From Desertivirga xinjiangensis (GTDB lineage Bacteria > Bacteroidota > Bacteroidia > Sphingobacteriales > Sphingobacteriaceae): DNA of 64,000 bases. The stretch spans positions 1 to 64,000 of the forward strand of contig NZ_JAFMZP010000006.1 in assembly GCF_024436435.1 (NCBI RefSeq). Reading direction: 5' to 3'. Shown one piece after another: positions 15,536 through 25,444 of this stretch (the first letter of the stretch is position 1; the number at the start of each line of letters is the position of its first letter). Under the pieces are notes generated by a model. That model had not been told where the DNA came from. It searched no databases and worked only from the letters and a program-made list of their open reading frames with translations. Made by a program: the position numbers and the translations under genes.

Positions 15536-16501
15536 GTGGACGACAAAATAAAAGACCTTTTTGAACGCTACCTGCGTAAGGCTATTACAGAGAAAGAGCA
15601 TGCTGTTTTGAATGCTTGGTTTAAATCTCTGGAGAATGAATACCGGGCTCCCTCTTTACAGGATACCTCAAAAAAGGAAGAACTCAAGGCGAGAATATGG
15701 GAAGCTGTAGACAGATCCGTTGGAAGACCTGATGCTAAAGTAATTCCTTTCAAATACCGCTATATTCTGAAAGTTGCTGCTTCGCTCTTTCTCGTGATGA
15801 TATTCGGATGGCAGCTTTACCGCTACTATAAACCTGCCGGCAATTCTGGGTTTAACTCTGCTATGATCACCGCCTATGCCGCACAAGGCAAGGTAAAAAA
15901 AGTGCGGCTTCCCGACGGTTCCCTGGTATGGATCAATTCCAAAGGAAGTATAAAGTTTCCGCAGCAATTCAGCACTACTACTCGCGATGTTTATATAGAG
16001 GAAGGAGAAGTTTTTTTCGAGGTGAAGCATAATAAAAAGAAGCCCTTTATTGTCCATTCAGGGCAACTAACAACTACCGTATTAGGAACTTCATTCAATA
16101 TCAAATATTACAGGGACTTGCAGAACAGCAGTATATCTGTTCAAACGGGTAAGGTTGGCGTAAGCATGAAGGGTAAACATTTATCTTTTTTAACACCGCA
16201 CCAGGTAATGCATGTAAATAAAACTACCGGGAATTTTTCAACCACAACCAGTACTATTTCTTCATTTAATGGTTGGATAAGCGGCGACCGGGAGTTTGAA
16301 AATGCAAGCTTCGATGAGATTGCCCTTGCACTACAGAACAACTATGGCGTGAAACTGAGGTATCAACGTCAAAGATCACCGGAATATAGCTATACCGTAC
16401 AGATGGATTTCAAACAACCCATTGAACATAACATCAACATACTTTGTAAAATGCACAATCTTAATTACAGGAGGACAGCCCATGAGATAACGCTGTACTA
16501 A
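15536..16501 (+). CDS. FecR-family anti-sigma factor
   Basis: The 321-residue inner-membrane protein starts at a GTG. The N-terminal cytoplasmic segment of about 75 residues (IKDLFERYLRKAITEKEHAV) would contact the sigma factor. One membrane helix follows at about 77-99. The periplasmic FecR domain (VRLPDGSLVWINSKGSIKFP, RDVYIEEGEVFFEVKHNKKK, FIVHSGQLTTTVLGTSFNIK) covers about 118-215, and a DUF4974 domain ends the protein (REFENASFDEIALALQNNYG to the C-terminus). It relays ligand occupancy of the SusC transporter, whose N-terminal STN domain should touch the periplasmic part. Confidence 0.92.
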   Translation: MDDKIKDLFERYLRKAITEKEHAVLNAWFKSLENEYRAPSLQDTSKKEELKARIWEAVDRSVGRPDAKVIPFKYRYILKVAASLFLVMIFGWQLYRYYKPAGNSGFNSAMITAYAAQGKVKKVRLPDGSLVWINSKGSIKFPQQFSTTTRDVYIEEGEVFFEVKHNKKKPFIVHSGQLTTTVLGTSFNIKYYRDLQNSSISVQTGKVGVSMKGKHLSFLTPHQVMHVNKTTGNFSTTTSTISSFNGWISGDREFENASFDEIALALQNNYGVKLRYQRQRSPEYSYTVQMDFKQPIEHNINILCKMHNLNYRRTAHEITLY

Positions 16502-16658
16502 ACAAACCGGTGGTGCGCTAACACCACCGGATAACATGCGCCAGGGGCGTGTGTTTTATAATGATCCGTTAAATCACTAATCAAAGTTAAGAATCCTGCA
16601 TCAATTATACTTACCCATAATTAATGCGGATGAAAATTTTGAAATCAAGACAATTAAG

Positions 16659-19600
16659 ATGAAATCAATCAAGGTGGTATCAAGCCACTTATTACTCTTT
16701 GCTGCATTATGTTTGCTTACAGCTCATCCCTTAAGTACCTATTCCGCGGTTAAAATTACTGGTATCCCGATTACAGATCAGCTTATATCTGTTAAAATTA
16801 AAAAAGGAACCTTAGAAGATGCCATCAGGCAAATCCGTATTCAAGGAAAACTAAACATTTCCTACGACTCCAAATATCTCAAATTAAGCCAGCACACCAC
16901 TCCCGCTATGGTATTTGAGGCTGTTAAATTAGGTACCATACTCAACAAACTATTCGAGAATACTCCTGTCGGATTTCAGGAGATGGGGAATACATTGGTA
17001 TTATTCAGCAAAAATGAACAAGATGTACTTAAGGCTGGAAAACAGGTAAAGGGCCAGGTTTTGGATTCCCGTACTTCGGAACCCATTCCCGGAGCTATCG
17101 TATCTCTGAAGAATTCAAAAACGCTTGTGCTGGCCGACAATAATGGCTTTTACAAGGTCAATACTACAGGTTCTGCAGCAGATACACTGGTATTCTCATT
17201 TTTGGGTTACGAAAACAAGATTGAACCCATCACGGGCAGAACTACAGTCAATGCAACGCTGTTAGCCATCAGCAGAATGCTAAACGACGTGGCGGTTATT
17301 GGCTATGGTACTCAGAGAAAATCAAAGGTAACAGGTTCAGTAGCCCAGCTTAGACGCGAAACATTTGAAGGACAGCAGGTAACCAGTATGGAGCAGGCGC
17401 TTGCCGGGCAAATGGCCGGCGTTCAGGTTATACAAAGTTCGGGCGCTCCGGGTAGCGCAAATACGATCAAGATCAGAGGCTCGGCCTCTATTACAGCCGG
17501 CACTAATCCGCTTATTGTTATTGACGGTTTTCCACTTACAGATGCCAATACCTCATCTTTACTTAATCCAGCCGATATTGAATCTATTGATGTGCTGAAA
17601 GACGCTTCAGCAGCGGCCATCTATGGATCAAGAGGCTCGAATGGGGTTATCCTTATCACCACAAAAAAACCAGTAGCGGGAAAAGCCGACATACAGTTTT
17701 CTTCCTTTTATGGCACTCAGAATGTAAGTAAAACCTTAGATCTGATGGATGCCTATGAATACGCGCGTTTCGTGGCTGTAGCGCGAAATAACTATTGGAT
17801 AGAACTGAACCCCGCAGTAAATAAAGCGAGCGATGCTAATGCCATACGGGCAAAAGCGGCAAGAATTCCTGATTACCTAAAACCCTACCTTGATAATGTA
17901 CCCGGCTTAACTAATACAAACTGGCAAAATGAGCTCTTCAGAGATGCTCCCATACAACAATATTCATTATCAGCGTCTGGGGGAAAAGAACCACTCTCCT
18001 ACTTTTTGTCGGCCAACTATCTGGATCAACAGGGAGTGATCAGGCACTCGGGATTTACACGACTAAACGTTAGGGCTAATATAGAATCGCGCCTGTCAAA
18101 AAAACTGAAATTGGGTATGAGCCTGGCTCCCTCTTACACAAAATACAGGCTTATTTCTGAAGATACTCATAAAAAGGATGGCCTGGTGTTGTTAACGGCC
18201 TTATCTAACCCTGCCGTTCCAGCTTACCACTCTGATGGAACTGTGGCCTATGGTGAGCAGATTGCTAAAGGTTTGGAGTGGGGCACTGCAATTATCGAAA
18301 GTCCCTTGGCTCTGGCTCAGGCCATATCAGATGACTATTCAAGATTCCGTTTTTTAGGCAATACTTCTTTACAATACAATATTGTTAAAAACTTACAGCT
18401 TAAGACCTATTTTGGCGCCGAAGTAAGCAGCACCAGTGATGATTATTTCAGGCCCTCTGTTTTGGGCGGATATAACATTCAGGCACCCTCTCAGGCCACC
18501 GGACGCTCTGAAACTTATACCAGATTAAACTGGATCATTGAAAACTCGCTGGACTATTCATTTACTGCGGGCAAAAAAAACACGTTTAAGATACTTCTGG
18601 CAAACACTGCACAAAAAGAAGATACGAACCTCAACCAGTTATCGGCAAGTAACTTCCCTAACGATAATGTAAAAACATTGAATGCAGGCATTGTCACCGG
18701 TGGCTTATCCGAACAGGAACAATGGTCACTCCTATCCTACCTTGCCAGGTTGAACTATGATTATGATAGTCGCTATCTGCTGAATATTTCGCTTCGCAAG
18801 GATGGGTCATCCCGCTTTGGAAAAGATTCTAAATGGGGTTATTTCCCGGCCGCATCTGTGGGATGGGTCATCAGTAATGAACCGTTTTTTACTGATCACA
18901 ATGTATTAACCGACTTGAAACTAAGGGCCAGTTATGGCAAAACCGGTAATTTTCAGATTCCTAATTACGGCTCTCAATCTCTATTAATTACCAGTAACTA
19001 TATTTTCGGGAACTCATTAAGCAATGGACAGGCACCTTCTACATCGCCAAATTCTGACCTTTCATGGGAGAAAACACGGCAACTTAACATCGGGCTTGAT
19101 GCCGGATTCTTGAAAGCTCGCCTAACGCTAAGCGCAGAATATTATGATTCCAAGACCAATGGGTTATTGCTGGATGTCCCGGTGCCCACATCATCAGGAT
19201 TTGCATCATCCCTGCAAAACCTTGGAAGTGTAAGTAATAAAGGCTGGGAAGTGTCCCTGAAGGCTAATGTAAAAGCGGGCAAACTGAAATGGAACCCATC
19301 ATTCAATGTTTCTAAAAACATCAACGAAGTTATTGAACTCGGTCCTTCGCAAACTGAAATCATTAGCGATATTCATATAACCAAAGTGGGCAATCCTATC
19401 GGGGCTTATTATGGATACCATATCATCGGTGTATTTAAAGATCAGCAGGACCTGGATTCGTATCCTCATTTAAGTACCGCCGCTATCGGGACGTACAAAT
19501 ATGAGGATATAAGCGGTGATAATAAGATCACCGATGCCGACCGCAAGATCCTGGGTAAATATTCTCCTGACTACACCTTTGGCTTTAACAGCTTTCTTAA

Positions 19601-20075
19601 GTATCGTAACCTTGATTTCAGTTTCCTGATACAGGCGGTACAGGGCTTTGAAATATTCAACAATTCAAAGGTTTTTACCCTTAATGGTGAAGGCTGGGGT
19701 AACGGTTTGAAAGAATTGTCGGAAGGTTATTTTGTAGATGCTGATAATCCCGGAAACGGATATGCCAGACCTACGGCTAAAACCAAAGATAAACTTTATG
19801 AAAAATCGAGCCATATGGTTGAAGATGGCTCATTTATACGGTTCAGGAACATTACTGCCGGCTACACGCTGCCTGTAAAAATAAGTGGTAAGGCAGGCAT
19901 TAAGAAGATCCGGGTTTATGCATCGGCAGAAAATCCCTTTACCATTACACGCTATTCGGGTTATAACCCGGAAGTCAGCTCATCTACTTACGACAGTCCG
20001 ATCACTCCCGGCGTTGATTACGGCGCCTATCCGATAAACAAATCGCTGGTATTTGGATTAACCGCTACTTTTTAA
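16659..20075 (+). CDS. SusC/RagA-type TonB-dependent transporter with STN domain
   Basis: The 1138-residue outer-membrane transporter has a signal peptide, then an STN signalling domain (VKIKKGTLEDAIRQIRIQGK, about residues 44-118), a carboxypeptidase-regulatory-like domain (VKGQVLDSRTSEPIPGAIVS, about 128-210), the SusC plug (VIGYGTQRKSKVTGSVAQ, GVQVIQSSGAPGSANTIKIR, DVLKDASAAAIYGSRGSNGV) and a long beta-barrel ending in the aromatic FGLTATF. The STN domain shows that it signals to the FecR/sigma pair upstream. It works with the SusD protein encoded 5 bp downstream. The substrate cannot be read directly; a glycerophosphodiesterase in the operon hints at a phosphodiester-containing ligand. 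Confidence 0.95.
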   Translation: MKSIKVVSSHLLLFAALCLLTAHPLSTYSAVKITGIPITDQLISVKIKKGTLEDAIRQIRIQGKLNISYDSKYLKLSQHTTPAMVFEAVKLGTILNKLFENTPVGFQEMGNTLVLFSKNEQDVLKAGKQVKGQVLDSRTSEPIPGAIVSLKNSKTLVLADNNGFYKVNTTGSAADTLVFSFLGYENKIEPITGRTTVNATLLAISRMLNDVAVIGYGTQRKSKVTGSVAQLRRETFEGQQVTSMEQALAGQMAGVQVIQSSGAPGSANTIKIRGSASITAGTNPLIVIDGFPLTDANTSSLLNPADIESIDVLKDASAAAIYGSRGSNGVILITTKKPVAGKADIQFSSFYGTQNVSKTLDLMDAYEYARFVAVARNNYWIELNPAVNKASDANAIRAKAARIPDYLKPYLDNVPGLTNTNWQNELFRDAPIQQYSLSASGGKEPLSYFLSANYLDQQGVIRHSGFTRLNVRANIESRLSKKLKLGMSLAPSYTKYRLISEDTHKKDGLVLLTALSNPAVPAYHSDGTVAYGEQIAKGLEWGTAIIESPLALAQAISDDYSRFRFLGNTSLQYNIVKNLQLKTYFGAEVSSTSDDYFRPSVLGGYNIQAPSQATGRSETYTRLNWIIENSLDYSFTAGKKNTFKILLANTAQKEDTNLNQLSASNFPNDNVKTLNAGIVTGGLSEQEQWSLLSYLARLNYDYDSRYLLNISLRKDGSSRFGKDSKWGYFPAASVGWVISNEPFFTDHNVLTDLKLRASYGKTGNFQIPNYGSQSLLITSNYIFGNSLSNGQAPSTSPNSDLSWEKTRQLNIGLDAGFLKARLTLSAEYYDSKTNGLLLDVPVPTSSGFASSLQNLGSVSNKGWEVSLKANVKAGKLKWNPSFNVSKNINEVIELGPSQTEIISDIHITKVGNPIGAYYGYHIIGVFKDQQDLDSYPHLSTAAIGTYKYEDISGDNKITDADRKILGKYSPDYTFGFNSFLKYRNLDFSFLIQAVQGFEIFNNSKVFTLNGEGWGNGLKELSEGYFVDADNPGNGYARPTAKTKDKLYEKSSHMVEDGSFIRFRNITAGYTLPVKISGKAGIKKIRVYASAENPFTITRYSGYNPEVSSSTYDSPITPGVDYGAYPINKSLVFGLTATF

Positions 20076-20079
20076 AATT

Positions 20080-21519
20080 ATGAAAGCATATAATTTATCA
20101 TTTTTAGCACTCCTGGTCACTGGAACCCTATTAGCATCTTGCGGAAAAGATTTTCTTGATCTGAAACCTATTTCGGGCAGCAGTTTAGAAGGCTTTTACC
20201 AGAATGCTGCAGATATTGACCAGGCTGTTAGCGGGGCTTACGACGCCCTGCAATCTCATACCCAATACGGACAGTACTTTATGTACTTTATGGAAGTAAG
20301 CTCTGATAATTCTAAAACGGAGAGTATTACAAATAGTGGCGGTATATATGGCGACTTTGATCTTTTTCGTACCGCAGCATCTAATATTATACTCAGTGAT
20401 ACCTGGCAATCCTGCTACAACGGTATACAGCGGTGTAATATCGTGTTGAACCGGATCGATAAAATCGAGATGGATGAAAAAACAAAAGAGAACCGTAGGG
20501 CAGAGGTTAAATTCATCAGGGCTCTTACTTATTTCAATTTGGTTCGGATCTGGGGGCCTGTATCTTTAGTAACCGAAGAAGTGAGCAATCCATTTGACGC
20601 ATTTAAATTTGGAAGAAATCCAACTTCAGAGGTCTACACACAGATCATCAAAGATTTGCGGGAGTCGGCTGACGTTTTACCACCATCATACACGGCTGCA
20701 AAAGACGTTGGACGGGTAACCAAAGGTGCTGCCCAGGCTTTATTAGGCAAGGTATTATTGACCACCAAAGATTATGATGCTGCTGCTATAGTTCTGAAGA
20801 CGGTAATAGATTCGAAAACCTACGGATTGCTGGGCAATTACGCCGATGTATTTAAAGTAGCTAATAAAAACAATAAAGAATCCATTTTTGAGATCCAGTT
20901 TTTAAAGGGCGGCTTAAACGAAGGCAGCAGTTTTGCCAACATCTTTGCCCCGGCCGGCAGTACGGTTTTAACAGGTGGTATCGGACCAACCATGGGAAAC
21001 AATATGCCTACGCAGAATCTGGTGGATGCCTATACTGCTTTAGATTCGAGAAAATCTGCAAGTATAGACCGGCTAAATGATGGCCGCTACTATGTAAAAA
21101 AATACATGGACATCCCTTTTCAGGCGAATGATGCAAGCAGTAACTTCATTGTATTGCGCTATGCCGATGTTCTTTTAATGTATGCAGAGGCTTTGAATGA
21201 GCTTAAATACATTGCCAATGGCGACGCCCTTTTTTACTTAAATGTAGTAAAGTTTAGGGCGGGGCTTACTAAACTGGATGCTATGTCATTACCAGATCAG
21301 AACACATTCAGAGATGCGATATTTGCTGAACGCCGCCTTGAACTTGCTTTTGAAAATCATCGTTGGTTTGACTTGCTTAGATCAGGCAAAGCAATTGATG
21401 TTTTAAATGCTTCCTCTGGAGGCTTTACGGTTCAATCTCACCAGGTATTGTTTCCTGTTCCACAAAGCCAGATCAATACCAATCCGGGCATAATTTATCA
21501 GAACCAGTATTATAATTAA
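20080..21519 (+). CDS. SusD/RagB-type surface nutrient-binding lipoprotein
   Basis: 479 residues with a lipoprotein signal peptide (LLASCGKDFLDLKP, lipobox cysteine near residue 21). The N-terminal SusD-like domain (YQNAADIDQAVSGAYDALQS) and TPR helices (RAEVKFIRALTYFNLVRIWG, TKGAAQALLGKVLLTTKDYD) are followed by the RagB domain (RYADVLLMYAEALNELKYIA, FAERRLELAFENHRWFDLLR) and the usual ending with FPVPQSQINTNPGIIYQNQYYN-like residues. It forms the lid of the SusC barrel and captures substrate on the cell surface. Its stop codon overlaps the next start. Confidence 0.95.
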   Translation: MKAYNLSFLALLVTGTLLASCGKDFLDLKPISGSSLEGFYQNAADIDQAVSGAYDALQSHTQYGQYFMYFMEVSSDNSKTESITNSGGIYGDFDLFRTAASNIILSDTWQSCYNGIQRCNIVLNRIDKIEMDEKTKENRRAEVKFIRALTYFNLVRIWGPVSLVTEEVSNPFDAFKFGRNPTSEVYTQIIKDLRESADVLPPSYTAAKDVGRVTKGAAQALLGKVLLTTKDYDAAAIVLKTVIDSKTYGLLGNYADVFKVANKNNKESIFEIQFLKGGLNEGSSFANIFAPAGSTVLTGGIGPTMGNNMPTQNLVDAYTALDSRKSASIDRLNDGRYYVKKYMDIPFQANDASSNFIVLRYADVLLMYAEALNELKYIANGDALFYLNVVKFRAGLTKLDAMSLPDQNTFRDAIFAERRLELAFENHRWFDLLRSGKAIDVLNASSGGFTVQSHQVLFPVPQSQINTNPGIIYQNQYYN

Positions 21520-22445
21520 TGCTTAAAGATAATCTTATGAATATCTATAAAGAAATACTGATAACTGTTGCATCGATCAGTCTGGCGGCTTTGCAAAGCT
21601 CTGTATGTGTCGCCCAATATTCTAAAGCCGACACACTAATGGCAATTTACAACAATCCTGCGGATAAGCAGGTGCTTGTAGCTGCGCATCGCGGCGACTG
21701 GAGAAATGCACCGGAAAATTCGCTACAAGCCATTAGCTTTTGTATTGAAATGGGTGTCGACATTGCAGAGATCGACGTGCGCCCAACTAAAGACGGGCAC
21801 CTGGTGCTAATGCATGATAAATCTGTAGACCGTATGACTAATGGAAAAGGAGAAATAAAGGACTTCACCTTAGAGCAACTTCAATCTCTCTTTCTGAAGA
21901 ACGCCTATGGAATGCCTACCCGTTTTAAAATACCGACGCTCCGGGATGCACTATTGTTAGCGAAAGGAAAGATCATTCTCTTTATTGATAAGGGTTATGA
22001 AAACATCCCTGAGATCATTGCTGATCTGATAAAAACAGGTACAGAACACCAGGTTTTACTGGAGGGAAAAAAAACGCTTTCTGAAACACTCAGCACTTAT
22101 CCTGACCTGAAAAGATTAGGCATTAAGTACATGCCACGGGTGAATAATGATGACCAGGTTACCGAATTACTTACCAGTCCACAAAAGCCTGAAGCTATCA
22201 TCCTGGCTTTCCAAAAAGAACAAAACTCCGTCTTGCAACAACTGGCCGCAGCTAACAAAAACAGTTACCGTTTAATGGTTAACACTTTATGGCCGGAGAC
22301 CTGCGCGGGCCATGACGATGATCTTGCTATTACTGATCCGGATGGATCATGGGGATGGGCTGTAAAAAATGGAGCTGGCATTATCTGTACAGATCGACCG
22401 GCATTATTGATCAACTACCTAAGAAAGAAAAACCTTCATCAGTAA
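21519..22445 (+). CDS. Secreted glycerophosphodiester phosphodiesterase family protein
   Basis: The 308-residue protein is a GDPD TIM barrel: AAHRGDWRNAPENSLQAISF gives the HR and NS signature, MGVDIAEIDVRPTKDGHLVL the metal-binding E/D pair and LMHDKSVDRMTNGKG the catalytic histidine. It ends with GAGIICTDRPALLINYLRKK. An N-terminal signal peptide (about residues 8-32, ending CVAQ) places it in the periplasm or outer membrane. The first ATG overlaps the SusD stop (TAATG); an ATG 18 bp later would also suit. It would hydrolyse glycerophosphodiesters to glycerol-3-phosphate and an alcohol, after import by the adjacent SusCD pair. Confidence 0.88.
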   Translation: MLKDNLMNIYKEILITVASISLAALQSSVCVAQYSKADTLMAIYNNPADKQVLVAAHRGDWRNAPENSLQAISFCIEMGVDIAEIDVRPTKDGHLVLMHDKSVDRMTNGKGEIKDFTLEQLQSLFLKNAYGMPTRFKIPTLRDALLLAKGKIILFIDKGYENIPEIIADLIKTGTEHQVLLEGKKTLSETLSTYPDLKRLGIKYMPRVNNDDQVTELLTSPQKPEAIILAFQKEQNSVLQQLAAANKNSYRLMVNTLWPETCAGHDDDLAITDPDGSWGWAVKNGAGIICTDRPALLINYLRKKNLHQ

Positions 22446-22487
22446 ATCTTATAGCGTCCAGTTCACGCATTTAAATTGAAACACATT

Positions 22488-23747
22488 ATGAAACATACAA
22501 TCTTTACATTATTGGTTCTGTTCAGCCTTACTGCCTATGGGCAAATAAATATCAGTACTTCCTCTTTTTACCATGAAACGTTTGATAATATATCCATAAC
22601 AACCAGAACCATGCCTGCAGACACAAAAATAGATAAGCCTGCAGCGGTAAGAACAGTCGGGGCATACTCGGCTGCTTTTACTCAGATGAACCGTGCCGGT
22701 GGAAATGGAATGTTATCAGACGCCGGAAATGGAAATTACCTGTTCAGCGCAGGAGATCCGGCTACGGCTAGCGACAAAGCAGTTGGCTTTCTTTCATCCA
22801 GCACCAATACAAAATCAGGCAACCTGTATATCTATTTCAAGAATAACGGATCAACACCTATTAAGTCTCTTAGTATTCAGTATAATATTGAAAAATACCG
22901 GAATGGAAGCAATCCTAAGGGTTATACCGTACAATTATATTATTCTACCGATGGTAATAACTGGACAAGTATGGGCGATAATTTCAAAACAACATTTTCA
23001 AAAGATGACGATAGTAATGGCTATTCCACCGCTCCCGGCATATCTATACCTTTAAACGCGGTGTTTAATTTGCCTGCAGCTGTTGCTGGAAATGAAAATT
23101 TTTACCTGGCTTGGAACTATTCGGTAACAAGCGGAACTGACACGTATGATGCACAAGCTCTTGGCATAGATGACATCAGGGTAACTGCAAATTCAACGCT
23201 ACCGGTTAAGCTTGCTGGCTTTAGCGCTGAGTTTGTTGCCAATACAAGCAGACTAGGCTGGACAACGGTGTCAGAACAAAACAATAAGGGTTTCGAGATT
23301 TTAAGATCGGGCAACGGAACGGACTTTATATCTATTGGCTGGGTAAAAAGTCATGCTGCGGATGGAAATTCTGCATATGGTCTGAATTATTCGTTCACTG
23401 ACTTTTCCCCATTACCTGGCACATCCTATTATCAGCTTCAGCAAACGGACATTAATGGAACTATCGAGAAATCGGAGATTAGAGCGGTTGATGGGAAACT
23501 GGATCCAGAGAAGAGCATAATGGTTTATGCGACAGATAATGAAGTGAAGGTGCAGGTTTATTCTGCAAAAAAACAAATTGCAAAGCTTCAGTTATTTAAC
23601 CTGTTAGGACAAAAAATTTATGAGAGTATAGCGAGCATGGAGCAAGGGCAAAACTATCAAACGCTGCCTGTTGCTCTTAATAATGGCATTTATGTGGTAA
23701 GCCTGGCTCAGGGGGTTGATTCAACGCGAAAGAAGTTTGTGAAATAA
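22488..23747 (+). CDS. Secreted protein with T9SS sorting domain, function unknown
   Basis: From the ATG at 22488 the protein is 419 residues with a signal peptide (MKHTIFTLLVLFSLTAYGQ). The main domain, about residues 20-235, looks like a jelly-roll beta sandwich (SGNLYIYFKNNGSTPIKSLS, YTVQLYYSTDGNNWTSMGDN, NENFYLAWNYSVTSGTDTYD). A linker with LPVKLAGFSAEFV opens the type found before T9SS tails, and the C-terminus (AKLQLFNLLGQKIYES ... NNGIYVVSLAQG) is the type A sorting domain. It is the last gene of the SusCD operon and is likely a surface protein acting on or binding the same substrate. A few upstream in-frame codons (TTG start) are ignored. Confidence 0.8.
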   Translation: MKHTIFTLLVLFSLTAYGQINISTSSFYHETFDNISITTRTMPADTKIDKPAAVRTVGAYSAAFTQMNRAGGNGMLSDAGNGNYLFSAGDPATASDKAVGFLSSSTNTKSGNLYIYFKNNGSTPIKSLSIQYNIEKYRNGSNPKGYTVQLYYSTDGNNWTSMGDNFKTTFSKDDDSNGYSTAPGISIPLNAVFNLPAAVAGNENFYLAWNYSVTSGTDTYDAQALGIDDIRVTANSTLPVKLAGFSAEFVANTSRLGWTTVSEQNNKGFEILRSGNGTDFISIGWVKSHAADGNSAYGLNYSFTDFSPLPGTSYYQLQQTDINGTIEKSEIRAVDGKLDPEKSIMVYATDNEVKVQVYSAKKQIAKLQLFNLLGQKIYESIASMEQGQNYQTLPVALNNGIYVVSLAQGVDSTRKKFVK

Positions 23748-23759
23748 TTTTTGCGACAA

Positions 23760-23818
23760 CTTAATTCTTTAATTAAAAGCGCCGGTGTTTCACCGGCGCT
23801 TTTAATTAAAGAATTAAG
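23760..23818. terminator. Very long perfect terminator stem
   Basis: Bases 23760-23787 pair perfectly with 23791-23818 around a TTT loop: a 28-bp stem with GCGCCGGTG near the loop and AT-rich outer parts. It ends the SusCD operon and would act on both strands. Confidence 0.85.
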
Positions 23819-23970
23819 ATTTAGAGCTGAAGGCACTTGTTTAATTACGCTGATGGGCAGGACCAGATTCTTTTTGCCGTTAAGTTATAATAATTAAATA
23901 AACAGGCCTTGAAGTTTTTAATATCACTAAATGAAATATATGTAACCTAAAACGCGGGTATTCCTAATAG

Positions 23971-24025
23971 TGTATTTTACTAACCAATAAAGTTGTATTT
24001 TACTAACGAACACTTTGTATATTTG
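23971..24025 (+). promoter_or_regulatory. Promoter with two direct repeats before the AAA ATPase
   Basis: TATATTTG at 24018-24025 matches the -7 box TAnnTTTG exactly, and a TTG lies about 22 bases before it. The repeat TGTATTTTACTAAC occurs twice, at 23971-23984 and 23994-24007, with 23 bp between starts. This is about two helical turns, as expected for side-by-side binding of a regulator. The start codon follows at 24044. Confidence 0.6.
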
Positions 24026-24043
24026 CATCGATAAATTATCTCT

Positions 24044-25252
24044 ATGATGCTTCAGTCAGATATCAACCAAATCATAGAAACCCAAAAAGCGAACCTCGCT
24101 AAAAAAGACCCAGGCTTGAAAAGAGATGCGCTGGCAACTTTCCCAGATCTATCGGCCTTTGCATTGATTGTTTCTGGCATAAGAAGATGCGGAAAGAGCA
24201 CGCTGCTTTTCCAGCTACTGAAAGAAAGATATCCTGATGCACTATATCTCAATTTTGAAGATCCCAGGTTTTACGAATTCGGTCCTACCGACTTTGCAAG
24301 GCTGGATGAATCTATAAGGGCCAGCCGAAGTGATGTGCTTTTCTTTGACGAAATTCAAATTATACCGGAATGGGAAAGGTATGCGAGGCAAAAGCTGGAT
24401 GAAAATTACAAGTTAGTTATCACTGGCTCTAATGCTTCGCTATTAAGCAGAGAATTAAGTACCAGGTTAACCGGTCGGCACATCACAAAAGAGCTCTTCC
24501 CTTTTTCTTATCATGAATTTTGCTCATTTAAAAAATTATCGTTTGATAAGTCCTCTTTATTGAGCTATTTAGAACTAGGCGGCTTTCCGGAGTATTTGAA
24601 GCAAGGGATACCTGAAATATTAAATCAATTATTCGAGGATATACTGATCAGAGACATCGCAGTGCGCTACAGCATCAGGGATGTTAAAACGTTGCAGCGG
24701 CTGGCATTATATCTTCTTTCTAATGTTTCAAAGCCTATCACAGGTAACAGGCTTAAGACTCTTTTTGAGATTGGCTCTACAAGTACGGTAATGGAGTATC
24801 TGTCTCATCTGGAATATTCGTATCTGTTACAATTCGTGCCTAAGTTTAGCTACTCGTTAAGAAAGCAGATCGTTAATCCGAGGAAGGTGTATGCCATAGA
24901 TACCGGCCTGATCAATGTTAATTCGGGGTCTTTCTCCGAGGACAACGGGCGAAAGTTCGAGAATTTAGTTTATCTGTACTTACGTCAAAAATATAGGGAA
25001 ATATATTATTTTGCTGAGAAAAATGAATGCGATTTCATTATAGTCAATAACGGTAAATTAGTTGAGGCCGTTCAAGTCTGTTTTGAGTTGAACGCTGATA
25101 ATATGACCAGAGAGTTAGACGGTATAATCGAAGCGCTTATCTTTTTTAACGCCAGTGAAGGTTTTATAATTACGCTTGATCAAACCGACCGGTTAGAAAA
25201 AGACGGTAAGGTTGTATATGTAGTACCGGCGTATAAATATTTATCAAAGTAA
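24044..25252 (+). CDS. AAA ATPase with DUF4143 domain
   Basis: 402 residues. The AAA_14 ATPase module has Walker A IVSGIRRCGKSTLLFQLLKE (about residues 44-63), Walker B VLFFDEIQIIPEWE (about 97-110) and sensor motif LVITGSNASLLSRELS. The C-terminal DUF4143 part includes NPRKVYAIDTGLINVNSGSF and the nuclease-like YYFAEKNECDFIIVNNGKLV, where D and the following hydrophobic strand resemble a PD-(D/E)xK core. The biological role of this very common bacterial and archaeal family is unclear. It is a stand-alone gene with its own promoter. A broken relative lies at 28478-28612. Confidence 0.88.
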   Translation: MMLQSDINQIIETQKANLAKKDPGLKRDALATFPDLSAFALIVSGIRRCGKSTLLFQLLKERYPDALYLNFEDPRFYEFGPTDFARLDESIRASRSDVLFFDEIQIIPEWERYARQKLDENYKLVITGSNASLLSRELSTRLTGRHITKELFPFSYHEFCSFKKLSFDKSSLLSYLELGGFPEYLKQGIPEILNQLFEDILIRDIAVRYSIRDVKTLQRLALYLLSNVSKPITGNRLKTLFEIGSTSTVMEYLSHLEYSYLLQFVPKFSYSLRKQIVNPRKVYAIDTGLINVNSGSFSEDNGRKFENLVYLYLRQKYREIYYFAEKNECDFIIVNNGKLVEAVQVCFELNADNMTRELDGIIEALIFFNASEGFIITLDQTDRLEKDGKVVYVVPAYKYLSK

Positions 25253-25380
25253 TGACTATGGAACTTGCAATGCTTGGCCCTGGCAGTGAACTGTTAAAAC
25301 CTTTTGTCAAAAACATTGAGCTGCATCAACTGATGCTGGAAGCTGCTGGTGTTACAACTGTAATTTCCGAAGAGCGTTAA
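25252..25380 (+). CDS. Short open frame coupled to the ATPase, 42 aa
   Basis: The ATG overlaps the ATPase stop codon (TAATG), a sign of translational coupling. The peptide (MELAMLGPGSELLKPFVKNI, then ELHQLMLEAAGVTTVISEER) is hydrophilic with amphipathic helices and has no membrane segment. I do not recognise it; it could be a small partner of the ATPase or the relic of a longer gene. Confidence 0.35.
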   Translation: MTMELAMLGPGSELLKPFVKNIELHQLMLEAAGVTTVISEER

Positions 25381-25444
25381 ATCTCCAAATTTGGGAAACA
25401 GAATAATTAGGCGCCAGCAAGCTTCACCTGGGATCAATCATATA

